Shown here: piece after piece, positions 31,037-40,791 of the stretch
Numbering within the stretch: position 1 is the first letter of the stretch
Layout: each line of letters opens with the position of its first letter
Assembly: GCF_050871315.1 (NCBI RefSeq)
Contig: NZ_JBJLRE010000004.1
From: Kineococcus gynurae
GTDB lineage: Bacteria; Actinomycetota; Actinomycetes; Actinomycetales; Kineococcaceae
Length of the DNA: 64,000 bases
Strand: one strand, 5' to 3'
Translations under genes and position numbers: made by a program
Notes under the pieces: generated by a model
Told to the model about the DNA's origin: nothing
What the model saw: only the letters and a program-made list of their open reading frames with translations
Databases searched by the model: none

Positions 31037-33532
31037 GTGCGCGCGGACGGGACGGAGGGGTCGGTCCCGGTCCGGGACCTGGCCCACCGGTACGCCGCGC
31101 TCGCGGCCCGGCTGGTCGGGGTGGACGGGGCGCACTGGTGGCCCGTCGAGGACGACGGGCCGGCCGGCCTGGGCGGGCTGACCCGGGCGGCCCGCGCCCC
31201 CCTGGCCGTCGAGGACGTGGCCGCCGACCCGCGGACGCTGGCCCGGGCCGCAGAGGCGCTGGACGAGGGCGTCGCGAGCTTCCTCGGGGCGGTCGTGCGC
31301 GGTCCCGGCGGCCGGACCCTCGGCGTCCTGGGTGTCTCCGACCCCCGTCCGCGCGACTGGGACGGACACCTGCCGTTGCTGGTCGACCTCGCCGCCGCGG
31401 TGGCCGGGGACGAGCTCGTGCTGACCGACGAGGGGCCGGACCGGGCCGAGCGGGTGCGTCGGAGCCTGACGCTCGGACTGACCGGCGTCGGTCGCTTCGA
31501 CGTCGACCTCACCGACCGGACGGTCGGGTGGGACGAGCAGGCCCGCGGGTTGCTGGCCGCCGTGGGGTCGGGACCGCGCGAGCCCGTGGACGACCTGGCC
31601 GCCATGATCCATCCCGACGACCGGTTCGCCCTCGAGGTCGCGGTCGAGCGGTGCCGGGCGGTCGGTGGCACCTTCGACGAGGAGGTGCGGGCCTGGCGGG
31701 CCGACGGGCGCCAGCGCTGGCTGCGGCTGCGCGGGGCCGCGCTGGGCGCCACCGGGACACCTCCCGCACCGGGGTCGCCCCGGCTGCCGGACCTGGTCGG
31801 GATCGTCTTCGACACCACCCCCCAGCGCCGGGAGGACGACGGGCGGCACGCGCTCGCCGCCCTGCCCGACCCCTTCGCCCAGTTCGACCGGGTGGGTCGC
31901 TTCCGCTACCTGAACGCGGCCGCCGAGCAGCGGCTCCGGCGCACGCTGGGCCAGGTGGCGGGCCGCTCGCTCTGGGAGGAGTTCCCGCAGCTGCGCGGGG
32001 GCCAGGTGGAGGCCGTCTTCCACGCCGCGGTCGGGCGCGGCGCCCCGGTGGAGGTGGAGCTGGAGCTCGTCCCCGGCTCCGGGCAGTGGTGGGAGGTCCG
32101 CGCGTGGCCGGACCCCGAGGGGTTGTCGGTGGCCATGAGCCAGGCCACGGCCCGGCGGACCGCCCAGCGCGAGGCCGAGGACGCCAACCGGCGCCTGCGC
32201 CTGCTCGCCGCCGTGACCACCGACCTCACCAGCACCCTCGACCTGGCGCCGGCGGTCCGGCGCTTCGGGCAGCACCTGGTGCCCGCCCTGGGTGACTGGT
32301 GCGTGGTCTCGCTGCTCGACGACCAGGACGAGCTGGGCGACACCGGCTGGGTCCACGCCGACCCGCGCGCCCGGCCCGCGCTGGAGGCCTACGTCGCCGC
32401 CCGCCCCGCCGCCCTGCCCTCCTGGGCCGACCGCCTGGTCGCGATCGGGACCGCCCCGTGGTCGGTGCTCGACGGCCCGCCCCGCGCTGAGCTCCTGGCC
32501 GGGCTGCCCGCCGGGCCGGCCGGACCCGGGACGGGCGCCGCCGCCGAGGCCGTCGCGGCCCTGGACCCCGGCCAGGTCGTCCTCGTCCCGCTGCTGGCCC
32601 GGCAGCGACCGCTCGGACTGCTCACCGTGGGCCGCGGCCTCGGGGCCGAGGCGTGGACCCGGCCCGAGCTGCAGCTGCTGCACGACGTGGCCGGGGCCGC
32701 GGCCCTGGCCATCGACAACGCCCGCCTCTACGGACGCCAGCAGAGCATCGCGGAGAGCCTGCAGCGCAACCTGCTCTCGGCCCCGGTCGGGACCGACGAG
32801 CTGCAGATCACGGTGCGCTACGCCCCGGCGGCCGAGGCCGTGCGCGTCGGCGGCGACTGGTACGACGTCTTCCCCCAGGCCGACGGGTCCACCGTCCTGG
32901 TCATCGGCGACGTCATGGGCCACGACGTCGCCGCGGCCGGTTCCATGGGCGAGCTGCGCTCGCTGCTGCGGGGGACGGCCTACGCCACCGGCGCGGGCCC
33001 GGCCGACCTCCTCGCCCAGCTCGACGCGACCGTCGCCGGTCTGCACCGGTCGGTCATCGCCACGGTGCTGGTGGCCCGGCTCGAGACCGACGAGGACGGA
33101 ACCCGGCTGCGCTGGTCCAGCGCGGGCCACCCGCCCATGGTCCGGCTGTCCCGCGCGGGTGGCGTCGAGGTGGTCGACGGCTTCGAGGTGGCGGCCGAAC
33201 CGGACCTGCTGCTCGGCATCGACCCGACGGTGCCCCGCACCGAGACCGTCCTCGACCTCGACGAGGGCGACGTCGTGCTGCTGTTCACCGACGGGCTGGT
33301 GGAACGGCGCGACCAGGCCGTCGACGAGGGCCTGGAACGCCTGGCCGCGACGGTCGAGGAGCTCGTGGCGTCCGGCGACCTGGACCTCGAGCACGACCTG
33401 GACCGGCTCTGCGACGGTCTGCTGGCCCGGATGCTGCCCGAGCGGCCCGAGGACGACGTCGCCCTGGTGGCGGTGCGGTTGCTGCCGACCCCCGACGAGG
33501 ACCGCCGGGGTCGGCTCAGTCGGGACCGGTGA
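31037..33532 (+). CDS. SpoIIE-type PP2C phosphatase with GAF and PAS sensor domains
   Basis: 831 residues, cytoplasmic. An N-terminal GAF-like domain (~10-130), two PAS-like domains (~145-265, WRADGRQRWLRLRG; ~270-365, PFAQFDRVGRFRYLNAAAEQRLRR) and a GAF domain (~385-560) lead to the catalytic domain (~570-815). Metal ligands are visible in VGGDWYDVF, VIGDVMGHD, LLFTDGLVERRD and EDDVALVAV. SSAGHPPMV is also typical. Such proteins dephosphorylate anti-sigma antagonists in partner-switch pathways. No STAS or RsbW gene is near. The frame upstream of GTG 31037 has no start codon. The 3' end overlaps the convergent pruC-like gene by 17 bases. Confidence 0.88.
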   Translation: MRADGTEGSVPVRDLAHRYAALAARLVGVDGAHWWPVEDDGPAGLGGLTRAARAPLAVEDVAADPRTLARAAEALDEGVASFLGAVVRGPGGRTLGVLGVSDPRPRDWDGHLPLLVDLAAAVAGDELVLTDEGPDRAERVRRSLTLGLTGVGRFDVDLTDRTVGWDEQARGLLAAVGSGPREPVDDLAAMIHPDDRFALEVAVERCRAVGGTFDEEVRAWRADGRQRWLRLRGAALGATGTPPAPGSPRLPDLVGIVFDTTPQRREDDGRHALAALPDPFAQFDRVGRFRYLNAAAEQRLRRTLGQVAGRSLWEEFPQLRGGQVEAVFHAAVGRGAPVEVELELVPGSGQWWEVRAWPDPEGLSVAMSQATARRTAQREAEDANRRLRLLAAVTTDLTSTLDLAPAVRRFGQHLVPALGDWCVVSLLDDQDELGDTGWVHADPRARPALEAYVAARPAALPSWADRLVAIGTAPWSVLDGPPRAELLAGLPAGPAGPGTGAAAEAVAALDPGQVVLVPLLARQRPLGLLTVGRGLGAEAWTRPELQLLHDVAGAAALAIDNARLYGRQQSIAESLQRNLLSAPVGTDELQITVRYAPAAEAVRVGGDWYDVFPQADGSTVLVIGDVMGHDVAAAGSMGELRSLLRGTAYATGAGPADLLAQLDATVAGLHRSVIATVLVARLETDEDGTRLRWSSAGHPPMVRLSRAGGVEVVDGFEVAAEPDLLLGIDPTVPRTETVLDLDEGDVVLLFTDGLVERRDQAVDEGLERLAATVEELVASGDLDLEHDLDRLCDGLLARMLPERPEDDVALVAVRLLPTPDEDRRGRLSRDR

Positions 33533-34658
33533 GCACCAGCGCCACGTGCAGGGCCAGCCGGTCGCGGCCGTCGGTGAGGTCCAGCCCGGTCTCCGCCTCG
33601 ATCCGGCGCAGCCGCGCGTAGAGCGTCTGCCGGTGCACCGACAGGGCGGCCGCGGTCCGTCCGACGCTGCCCGCGAGGTCCAGCCAGGTCCGGGCCGTGC
33701 GCACCAGCTCGGGGTCGCCGGCGAGCAGGCGGGCCGTCCGGTCGTCGGTCACCGTGCTCGCCAGCGTGGCCGGGTCGGCGAGCGCCCGGAGCCGGTCCAC
33801 GCCCAGCACCCCCCACTCCCGCAGGGTGACCACCGGCCCGGGCCCGGCCAGGGCGGCCCGCAGCGCGGCGGTCGCCTGGCGCCAGCCGCGGTGCCCGTCG
33901 GTGAGCGCCACGTCGCCCGAGATCCCCGCCGCCACGCCCGCCGGGTGCTGCGCGAGCAGCGCGTTGGCCGCCCGCCCGGCCGCCCGCCCGGCCGCGGGTC
34001 CCGCCCCCTCGTCGTCGGGCACGACCAGGGCGGCCCGCCCGCCGACCGCGGCGCTGAGCACCCCCCGGGGCAGCACCCACCCGTTGACCGGGCCCGTCGT
34101 CACCGCCCCGCGCGGCGCGAGCGCCACCACCCGCACCCCACCCGGGGGCAGCAGGGCGTCGCGCTGCAGCTCCTCGGCGGCCCGGGCCCGTTCCCCGGCG
34201 TCCTCGGCGAGCAGCCCGCCCACCGCCCACGTCGTCCGGTCGCGCAGCCGGGCGCGGGCGGCCAGCAGCGCGGCCACCTGCTCGACGGCCTCGGCCAGCT
34301 CGGCCAGGGTGCCGGCGTCCACCCGCCCGTCCGGGTCGAGCAGCCAGAGGTAGCCGTAGGTGACCGCCCGCCAGCGCACCGGGACGCACCAGCGGGGGAG
34401 CAGGCCGGTCTCCGGACGGGCCGGGATCCGCAGCGGCTCCTCGGCCCGCGCGATCCCGAACGCGGCGAACTGCTCCTGGACGGCCGCGCTGGAGCGCCGG
34501 CGCAGGACCGACTCCCGACGCACGGCGTCGAGCGGGCCCTCCTGCTGCGAGCTCGCGACCAGGTGCAGGTCCCGGTCCTCCAGCACGGTAGGGGCGCCGG
34601 TCGCGGCGGCGATGGTGTCCACGAGGTCCTGGACCTCGGCCGGCCCCCGCACGTTCAC
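33516..34658 (-). CDS. pruC: PucR family regulator of proline catabolism (PruC-like)
   Basis: Transcription factor of about 380 residues. The N-terminal sensory part opens VNVRGPAEVQDLVDTIAAATGAPTVLEDRDLHLVASS and is GAF-like. A central GGDEF-like degenerate region precedes the PucR C-terminal helix-turn-helix, LVRTARTWLDLAGSVGRTAAALSVHRQTLYARLRRIEAETGLDL. It is divergent from putB-pruA with a ~150-base gap, the arrangement of the mycobacterial pru locus, where this regulator activates proline use. GTG 34658 was chosen because it starts the conserved block; ATG 34694 would add 12 residues. The symbol rests on synteny. Confidence 0.8.
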   Translation of the reverse strand: MNVRGPAEVQDLVDTIAAATGAPTVLEDRDLHLVASSQQEGPLDAVRRESVLRRRSSAAVQEQFAAFGIARAEEPLRIPARPETGLLPRWCVPVRWRAVTYGYLWLLDPDGRVDAGTLAELAEAVEQVAALLAARARLRDRTTWAVGGLLAEDAGERARAAEELQRDALLPPGGVRVVALAPRGAVTTGPVNGWVLPRGVLSAAVGGRAALVVPDDEGAGPAAGRAAGRAANALLAQHPAGVAAGISGDVALTDGHRGWRQATAALRAALAGPGPVVTLREWGVLGVDRLRALADPATLASTVTDDRTARLLAGDPELVRTARTWLDLAGSVGRTAAALSVHRQTLYARLRRIEAETGLDLTDGRDRLALHVALVLTGPD

Positions 34659-34809
34659 GCGGTCATCATGCCGAAACCGGCACTCATCCGTCATCCATCT
34701 GTACGACGAACCCGTCCGAGATCCTGACCGTCGTCACTGTTCGCCCTCGACGAACCGGCCTACCGTCGACGTACGCCCCGGGTGGGGCCCTCGACCGGTG
34801 GAGGCCGCC

Positions 34810-35787
34810 ATGTCCCTGCTCCAGACCCCCCAGAAGCCCGCGAAGACCCGCCGCCGGCTCGCCTTCGGGCCCGTGCTGCTGGGTGTGGCGGGCAACCCCG
34901 TCGTCCGGGCCACCGTGACGAAGAGCTCGCTGTCGCGCCCCGTCGTGCGGCGCTTCGTCCCCGGCACCGACGCGGACGCCGCCGTCCGCGCGGCCGCCGA
35001 CCTGAACGGGGCCGGCCTGCGCCTGACGCTGGACCGGCTCGGCGAGGACATCACCGACCCGCGCGAGGCCACCGCGACCGTGGCCGGCTACCGCGAGGTG
35101 CTGCAGCGCCTGGCCGACGCCGGCCTCACCGAGGGCAACGAGATCTCCGTGAAGCTGTCCGCGCTGGGGCAGTCCCTCGGGACGGACGGTCCGGCGCTCG
35201 CGACCCACAACGCCGCGGAGCTGGCCGCCGCGGCCGCCGGGGTCGGGGTCGACATGACCCTGGACATGGAGGACCACACCACCGTCGACGCGACCCTGGA
35301 GACCCTGCGCGCCCTGCGGGCGGACTTCCCGCGGACCGGTGCGGTGCTGCAGTCGATGCTGTTCCGCACCGAGGCCGACGCCCGTGACCTGTCCGGTCCC
35401 GGGTCGCGGATCCGTCTGGTCAAAGGCGCCTACGCCGAGCCGGCCTCGGTCGCGCACGCCGCCAAGGCCGACGTCGACCGCGCCTACGCCCGCTGCCTGG
35501 AGATCCTCGTCGGGGGTCAGGGGTACCCGATGATCGCGACGCACGACCAGCGCATGATCGACCTCGCCGAGGAGCTCCTCCGCCGCCACGCGCGCTCGGC
35601 CGAGGACGCGGAGTTCCAGATGCTCTACGGCATCCGGACGACCGAGCAGCAGCGTCTCGCGCAGGCCGGGCACCGCGTGCGCGTCTACGTCCCGTACGGC
35701 ACCGACTGGTACGGATACTTCTCCCGCCGGCTCGCCGAACGTCCGGCGAACCTCCTGTTCTTCGCCCGCAGCCTGTTCTCCCGCTGA
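34810..35787 (+). CDS. putB: Proline dehydrogenase (monofunctional)
   Basis: FAD enzyme oxidising L-proline to pyrroline-5-carboxylate, first step of proline catabolism; electrons go to the respiratory chain. The 325 residues match the monofunctional actinobacterial form. The barrel motifs are visible: LRLTLDRLGEDI, EISVKLSALGQ, VDMTLDMEDHTTVD, RIRLVKGAYAEP, PMIATHDQRMI, EFQMLYGIR, and the C-terminal helix motif VRVYVPYGTDWYGYFSRRLAERPANL with the substrate-binding arginines. GGTGGAGG precedes the ATG. It lies 20 bases before pruA. In other species the symbols pruB and putA are also used. Confidence 0.95.
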   Translation: MSLLQTPQKPAKTRRRLAFGPVLLGVAGNPVVRATVTKSSLSRPVVRRFVPGTDADAAVRAAADLNGAGLRLTLDRLGEDITDPREATATVAGYREVLQRLADAGLTEGNEISVKLSALGQSLGTDGPALATHNAAELAAAAAGVGVDMTLDMEDHTTVDATLETLRALRADFPRTGAVLQSMLFRTEADARDLSGPGSRIRLVKGAYAEPASVAHAAKADVDRAYARCLEILVGGQGYPMIATHDQRMIDLAEELLRRHARSAEDAEFQMLYGIRTTEQQRLAQAGHRVRVYVPYGTDWYGYFSRRLAERPANLLFFARSLFSR

Positions 35788-35807
35788 ACCCCCGGAAGGA
35801 AACCCCC

Positions 35808-37433
35808 GTGCAGAGCATCACGGTCGTCCCCGACCCGATCAACGAACCGGTCCACTCCTACGCACCGGGCAGCCCGGAGCGCAAGCTCCTCACCGACCAG
35901 CTGACCGAGCAGGCCGCGAACCCCGTGGAACTCACCCAGACCATCGGCGGGGTGCAGTCCCTCGGCGGCGGGGAGCGCGTCGACGTCGTCCAGCCGCACC
36001 GCCACGCCGCGGTGCTCGGCACGTTCGGCGGTGCGACCCACGCCGACGCCCGCGCCGCCGTGGAGGCCGCGACCGCCGCGGCCCCCGCGTGGGCCGCGAT
36101 GGGCTACGATGACCGAGCCGCGGTGTTCCTGCGCGCCGCCGACCTGCTCTCGGGGCCGTGGCGGGAGAAGCTCGCCGCCGCCACGATGCTGGGGCAGTCC
36201 AAGACCGCGCAGCAGGCCGAGATCGACACCCCCTGCGAACTCGTGGACTTCTGGCGGTTCAACGTCGCCTTCGGCCGCCGCCTCATCTCCGAGCAGCCGG
36301 TGAACTCCCCCGGGGTCTGGAACCGGATGGACCACCGTCCGCTCGAGGGTTTCGTCTACGCGATCACCCCGTTCAACTTCACCGCCATCGCCGGCAACCT
36401 GCCCGCGGCCCCCGCCCTGATGGGGAACACGGTGATCTGGAAGTGCAGCCCCACCCAGACCCTCGCGGCGTACTGGACGATGCGCCTGCTGGAGGCGGCC
36501 GGGTTGCCCCCGGGCGTCATCAACCTGCTGACCGGCGACGGCCGTGCGGTCTCCGAGGTGCTGCTCGCCGACCCCCGTCTGGCCGGGATCCACTTCACCG
36601 GCTCCACCGCGACGTTCCAGCACCTGTGGCGCACGGTCGGGGAGAACATCGCGAACTACCGCACCTACCCGCGCCTCGTCGGCGAGACCGGGGGCAAGGA
36701 CTTCGTCCTCGCCCACCCCTCGGCCGACCCGGCGATCCTGGCGACCGCGATGGTCCGCGGTGCGTTCGAGTACCAGGGCCAGAAGTGCTCGGCCGCCTCC
36801 CGTGCGTTCGTGCCGAGGTCGGTGTGGCAGCGCATGGGTGGGGAGTTCCTCGACACCGTCCGCTCGCTGCGCTTCGGTGACGTCTCCGACCTCTCGAACT
36901 TCGGCGGGGCCGTCATCGACGCCCGTTCCTTCGCCAAGAACAAGGCCGCCCTGGAGCGGGCCCGGAACACCCCCGGCCTGACCGTCGCCGCCGGTGGGAA
37001 CTGCGACGACAGCGAGGGGTACTTCGTCGACGCGACCGTGCTGCTCGGGGAGGACCCGACCGACGCCGCGTTCTGCGACGAGTACTTCGGCCCGATCCTC
37101 GCGGTGCACGTGTACGACGACGCCCGCTGGCCCCAGGTCCTCGACCTGGTCGACTCGGGTTCCCCCTACGGCCTGACCGGTGCGGTGATCGCGCAGGACC
37201 GGGCGGCGGTCGAGGAGGCCTCCACCGCCCTGCGGTTCGCGGCCGGGAACTTCTACGTCAACGACCGGCCCACAGGGGCCGTCGTCGGTCAGCAGCCGTT
37301 CGGCGGTTCCCGCGCCTCGGGGACCAACGACAAGGCGGGCTCGATCCTGAACCTGCAGCGCTGGGTCTCCCCGCGCTCGATCAAGGAGACGTTCGTCCCG
37401 GCGACCGACCACCGCTACCCGCACATGTTCTGA
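35808..37433 (+). CDS. pruA: L-glutamate gamma-semialdehyde dehydrogenase (P5C dehydrogenase)
   Basis: Oxidises glutamate semialdehyde (hydrolysed P5C) to glutamate with NAD. The 541 residues match the actinobacterial enzyme. Landmarks are AITPFNFTAIAGNLPAAPALMGNTVIWKCS (NAD-binding loop), GIHFTGSTATF, the ETGGKDFVLAH stretch with the general base, the catalytic cysteine in FEYQGQKCSAASRAFV, and CDEYFGPILAVHVYDD. GTG 35808 has GGAAGGAAA upstream. The gene follows putB by 20 bases, and the transcript ends at the 37443-37474 hairpin. Confidence 0.95.
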   Translation: MQSITVVPDPINEPVHSYAPGSPERKLLTDQLTEQAANPVELTQTIGGVQSLGGGERVDVVQPHRHAAVLGTFGGATHADARAAVEAATAAAPAWAAMGYDDRAAVFLRAADLLSGPWREKLAAATMLGQSKTAQQAEIDTPCELVDFWRFNVAFGRRLISEQPVNSPGVWNRMDHRPLEGFVYAITPFNFTAIAGNLPAAPALMGNTVIWKCSPTQTLAAYWTMRLLEAAGLPPGVINLLTGDGRAVSEVLLADPRLAGIHFTGSTATFQHLWRTVGENIANYRTYPRLVGETGGKDFVLAHPSADPAILATAMVRGAFEYQGQKCSAASRAFVPRSVWQRMGGEFLDTVRSLRFGDVSDLSNFGGAVIDARSFAKNKAALERARNTPGLTVAAGGNCDDSEGYFVDATVLLGEDPTDAAFCDEYFGPILAVHVYDDARWPQVLDLVDSGSPYGLTGAVIAQDRAAVEEASTALRFAAGNFYVNDRPTGAVVGQQPFGGSRASGTNDKAGSILNLQRWVSPRSIKETFVPATDHRYPHMF

Positions 37434-37442
37434 GACCGGCCC

Positions 37443-37474
37443 GACCCCCGGGACGCGACGGCGTCCCGGGGGTC
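37443..37474. terminator. Bidirectional terminator between pruA and the LLM flavoprotein gene
   Basis: GACCCCCGGGACGC (37443-37456) pairs perfectly with GCGTCCCGGGGGTC (37461-37474) around a 4-base loop. It starts 9 bases after the pruA stop and touches the stop codon of the convergent gene. Confidence 0.85.
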
Positions 37475-38510
37475 ACCCGCGGTCGAGCGCGGCGCGCACC
37501 CGCGGCGCGACCTCGGTGCCGAGGAGTTCCACGGCCCGCAGCACGTCGGCGTGCGGGAGCGTGCCGACCGAGACGTGCAGCATGAACCGGTCGATCCCGA
37601 GGTGGCGGTGCTGGTGCACGATCTTGGCCGCGACCTGCTCCGGGTCACCGACCAGCAGCGCCCCGCGCGGCGAACGGGCGGCCTCGAAACTCGTCCGTGA
37701 GTAGTGGTGCCAGCCGCGTTCGCGCCCGATCGTGTTCATCGCCACCTGGATCGACCCGAAAGCGGTGCGCACCGCCTCGTCCTCGGTCGGGGCCACGAAA
37801 CCGTGGCTGTGGGTCGCGACCCGCAGCGTGGCCGGGTCGTGCCCGGCGGCGGCCCCGGCCCGTCGGTAGAGGTCGGCCAGCGGCCCGAACTGCTCCGGCA
37901 TCCCGCCGATGATGGCGATGGCCAGGGGCAGCCCCAAGGTTCCCGCCCGCACCACCGACTGCGGGTTCCCACCGACCCCGATCCAGACCGGCAGGGGATC
38001 CTGGACCGGGCGGGGGTAGACGCCCAGGTCGTGGATCGCCGGGCGGTGCCCGCCCCGCCAGGTCACCCGTTCCCCGGCCCGGATCGCCAGCAGGAGCTCC
38101 AGGTTCTCGGCGAACAGCTCGTCGTAGTCGTCGAGGTCCTGCCCGAACAGCGGGAACGACTCGATGAACGAGCCCCGCCCGGCGATGATCTCGGCGCGGC
38201 CGTTCGACAACCCGTCGAGGGTCGCGAAGTCCTGGAACACCCGGACGGGGTCGGCCGAGGACAGCACGGTCACGGCGCTGGTCAGCCGGATCCGCGTGGT
38301 GCGGCTCGCCGCCGCCGCCAGGACGACGGCCGGGGCCGAGGAGGCGTAGTCGGCCCGGTGGTGCTCGCCGAGACCGTAGACGTCCAGGCCCACCCGGTCG
38401 GCGGTCTCGATCTCGGCCACGACCTCGCGCAACCGCTGCGGGTGCGGCAGCACCGCCCCGGTCCGGGGGTCCGGGGTCGTCTCCGCGAAGGAACTGATGC
38501 CGATCTCCAC
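37473..38510 (-). CDS. LLM class flavin-dependent oxidoreductase
   Basis: Luciferase-like monooxygenase or F420/FMN-dependent oxidoreductase of unknown substrate. The 345 residues have a TIM-barrel pattern: MEIGISSFAETTPDP at the N-terminus, GLGEHHRADYASSAPAVVLAAAASRTTRIRLTSAVTVLSSADPVRVFQDFATLDGLSNGR-type blocks across ~45-110, AEIIAGRGSFIESFPLFG, and PVWIGVGGNPQSVVRAG. GTG 38510 begins the conserved block. It belongs to the common group annotated as putative oxidoreductase, where cofactor preference cannot be read from sequence. It stands alone, convergent with pruA. Confidence 0.85.
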   Translation of the reverse strand: MEIGISSFAETTPDPRTGAVLPHPQRLREVVAEIETADRVGLDVYGLGEHHRADYASSAPAVVLAAAASRTTRIRLTSAVTVLSSADPVRVFQDFATLDGLSNGRAEIIAGRGSFIESFPLFGQDLDDYDELFAENLELLLAIRAGERVTWRGGHRPAIHDLGVYPRPVQDPLPVWIGVGGNPQSVVRAGTLGLPLAIAIIGGMPEQFGPLADLYRRAGAAAGHDPATLRVATHSHGFVAPTEDEAVRTAFGSIQVAMNTIGRERGWHHYSRTSFEAARSPRGALLVGDPEQVAAKIVHQHRHLGIDRFMLHVSVGTLPHADVLRAVELLGTEVAPRVRAALDRG

Positions 38511-38640
38511 GGTCCCCAGTCTGCCGTCCCCACCCGCGACGGGCCCGGGCTCCCCTCCCCCACCCGGCGGGACGCCGGCCGGGGCCCGACCGCGACGCGT
38601 TCACGGAGCGCCGGACCCCCCCGGGGCCTAGCGTGGGTGG

Positions 38641-40791
38641 GTGCCGACGATCTCTCCCTTCGCAGCTGCGGGCGCGCTGCGCCCGCTCTACGAGGCGGTG
38701 GACTGGGGAGCGCACCCGCTGGGACCGCCGGACTCCTGGCCCACGGAGCTGGTCGGGGCTCTGCGGACCGGCTTCGGGACGAAGTTCCCGTACCTGGTCT
38801 GCTGGGGCCAGGACCTGGTCATGCTCTACAACGAGGCCTACGCGGGGCTCATCGCCGACAAGCACCCCGGTGCGCTGGGGTGCCGTGTCGCCGACGTCTT
38901 CCCGGAGGAGTGGGACAACCTCAATCCGCTCTTCGAGCGGACGTTCCGCGGCGAGAGCCTGTGGTTGGAGGACATGCGGCTGCTCCTGCACCGCCGAGGC
39001 GGCGTCGACGAGGGTTTCTTCACCTTCTCCTACTCACCGCTGTGGTCGGAGGACGGTCAGCGCATCCTGGGCGTGCTGGACATCGCCAAGGAGACGACCC
39101 GGCGTCAGCTCGACCGTCGGCGCCTCGAGCTGCTGGCGCGCCTCGGCGACCTCGTCACCGACCTCGACGCCGGGGCCGCCCTGCGGCAGCGGGCCGAGGC
39201 CATCCTGGCCTCGGCCCCCGAGGACCTGCCCGAGGTCGAGGTCCGGCTCCCCACCGACCCGCTGCCCCGCCGCCTGCCGACGCCGGACCGCACGCCGCAG
39301 GCCCGCAACGTGCACCTGGCCGAGGTGCGCGGGAAGCGCTACGCCTGGACCGCGATCCCGGGCGGGGGCGGGACGAGCGGCCAGGGGTCGCTGACCGTCC
39401 GGCTCAGCGAGCTGCTCGAGGTCGACGAGGCCTACCTGGACTTCATCCGGCTCGTGGCCACCAGCATCGGCGACGCGGCCTCGGTCGTCGCCGCCCACGA
39501 CGCCGAACGTCGGCGGGCCGAGAACCAGGCGCGGCACGCCGCCCGGTTGCGGGCGCTCGTGGACGTCGCGCAGACCCTGCCCGACGTGCCGGACGAGGAA
39601 GAGGTCCACGCGGTCGTCGCCGAGCAGGCCCGGGTCCTGCTGCAGGCCCGGCACGTGGCCTTCGAGGTGGTCGACCCGGACGACGTCGCCGGCCCGTCCC
39701 GGGTGCTCGGCGACCTGGGCGGTCACCTCGCCGACCGGACCGTGCTGCCGATGGCCTCCGCGCTGCGCGGGGACGCGGTGTTCCTGCCCGACGTGGCCGG
39801 TCACGGTCTGGCCGCGGTGCCGCTGGGAACCGGGGCCGCGGCCTCGGGGGCGATGATCCTGGTCTGGGACGATCCGTGCGCCTTCCCGCCCGAGGACGCC
39901 GACCTGGTCCGGGCGCTCGCGGCGGCGGCCGGTCAGGCCCTGGAACGGTTGCGGGCCCGACGGCGGGAGCAGCGGGCCGCCGAGGCCGTCCGTTCCCTGT
40001 CCGAGACCCTGCAGCGCAGCCTGCTGACCGCGGCCCCGCACCCCGACCACGTGCAGACCGCGGTCCGCTACCTGCCCGCCGCCCAGCACGCGCAGGTCGG
40101 TGGCGACTGGCACGACGCCTTCCTGAGCGCCGCCGGCACCACCTGTTTCGTCATCGGCGACGTCACCGGCCACGACCAGGAGGCCGCCGCCGCGATGGGT
40201 CAGGTGCGCAACCTCCTGCGCGGCATCGGGTACAGCCTGGAGGTGTCCCCCGCGACGGCGCTCTCGGCGCTGGACCGGGCCATGCGCGACCTCGGGGTGA
40301 GCGGGCTGGCGACCGCCGTGCTGGCGACGCTGGACCCGCTGCCGAACCACGGCTGGCGGCTGCGCTGGTCCAACGCCGGGCACCCGCCGCCGTTGGTCGT
40401 GCTGCCCGGGGGCGGCGCCGAGCTGCTGCGGACGCCCCCCGACCTGCTGCTCGGGCTGGACGCTGACCTCCCGCGGGCCGACCACGTCCACCTGCTGCCC
40501 CCCGGGGCCACCGTGCTGCTCTACACCGACGGTCTGGTCGAGCGCCGGGGCGACTCGATCGACAACGGGCTGCGCTGGTTGGTCGAGGCGTGCTCGGGGC
40601 TGGGGTCGGCCGGGCCGGACGAGATCTGCGACCACGTCCTGGCGGCCGTGGCGGCGCACACCGAGGACGACGTGGCGCTGCTCGCGCTGCGGGTCCGCGA
40701 CCCCGCCGAGCACCGCGACGAGGAGGCCGCCGAGGCGGCCCCGGTCATCCCGCAGCCGTCACGAGCGGGCGTGCTCGACCGCCGCCAGTGA
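38641..40791 (+). CDS. SpoIIE-type PP2C phosphatase with PAS and GAF domains
   Basis: 716 residues. An N-terminal PAS domain (~25-155) has YLVCWGQDLVMLYNEAYAGLI and FTFSYSPLWSEDGQRILGVLDI. A middle region and a GAF-like domain (~300-450) follow, then the PP2C domain (~460-690) with its metal motifs VGGDWHDAF, VIGDVTGHD, LLYTDGLVERRG and TEDDVALLAL, plus WSNAGHPPPLVV. It is the second such phosphatase within 8 kb; catalytic domains are similar but sensors differ. GTG 38641 lies six bases after TAGCGT (38629-38634), suggesting a leaderless message. The 3' end overlaps the convergent decarboxylase gene by 33 bases. Confidence 0.88.
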   Translation: MPTISPFAAAGALRPLYEAVDWGAHPLGPPDSWPTELVGALRTGFGTKFPYLVCWGQDLVMLYNEAYAGLIADKHPGALGCRVADVFPEEWDNLNPLFERTFRGESLWLEDMRLLLHRRGGVDEGFFTFSYSPLWSEDGQRILGVLDIAKETTRRQLDRRRLELLARLGDLVTDLDAGAALRQRAEAILASAPEDLPEVEVRLPTDPLPRRLPTPDRTPQARNVHLAEVRGKRYAWTAIPGGGGTSGQGSLTVRLSELLEVDEAYLDFIRLVATSIGDAASVVAAHDAERRRAENQARHAARLRALVDVAQTLPDVPDEEEVHAVVAEQARVLLQARHVAFEVVDPDDVAGPSRVLGDLGGHLADRTVLPMASALRGDAVFLPDVAGHGLAAVPLGTGAAASGAMILVWDDPCAFPPEDADLVRALAAAAGQALERLRARRREQRAAEAVRSLSETLQRSLLTAAPHPDHVQTAVRYLPAAQHAQVGGDWHDAFLSAAGTTCFVIGDVTGHDQEAAAAMGQVRNLLRGIGYSLEVSPATALSALDRAMRDLGVSGLATAVLATLDPLPNHGWRLRWSNAGHPPPLVVLPGGGAELLRTPPDLLLGLDADLPRADHVHLLPPGATVLLYTDGLVERRGDSIDNGLRWLVEACSGLGSAGPDEICDHVLAAVAAHTEDDVALLALRVRDPAEHRDEEAAEAAPVIPQPSRAGVLDRRQ

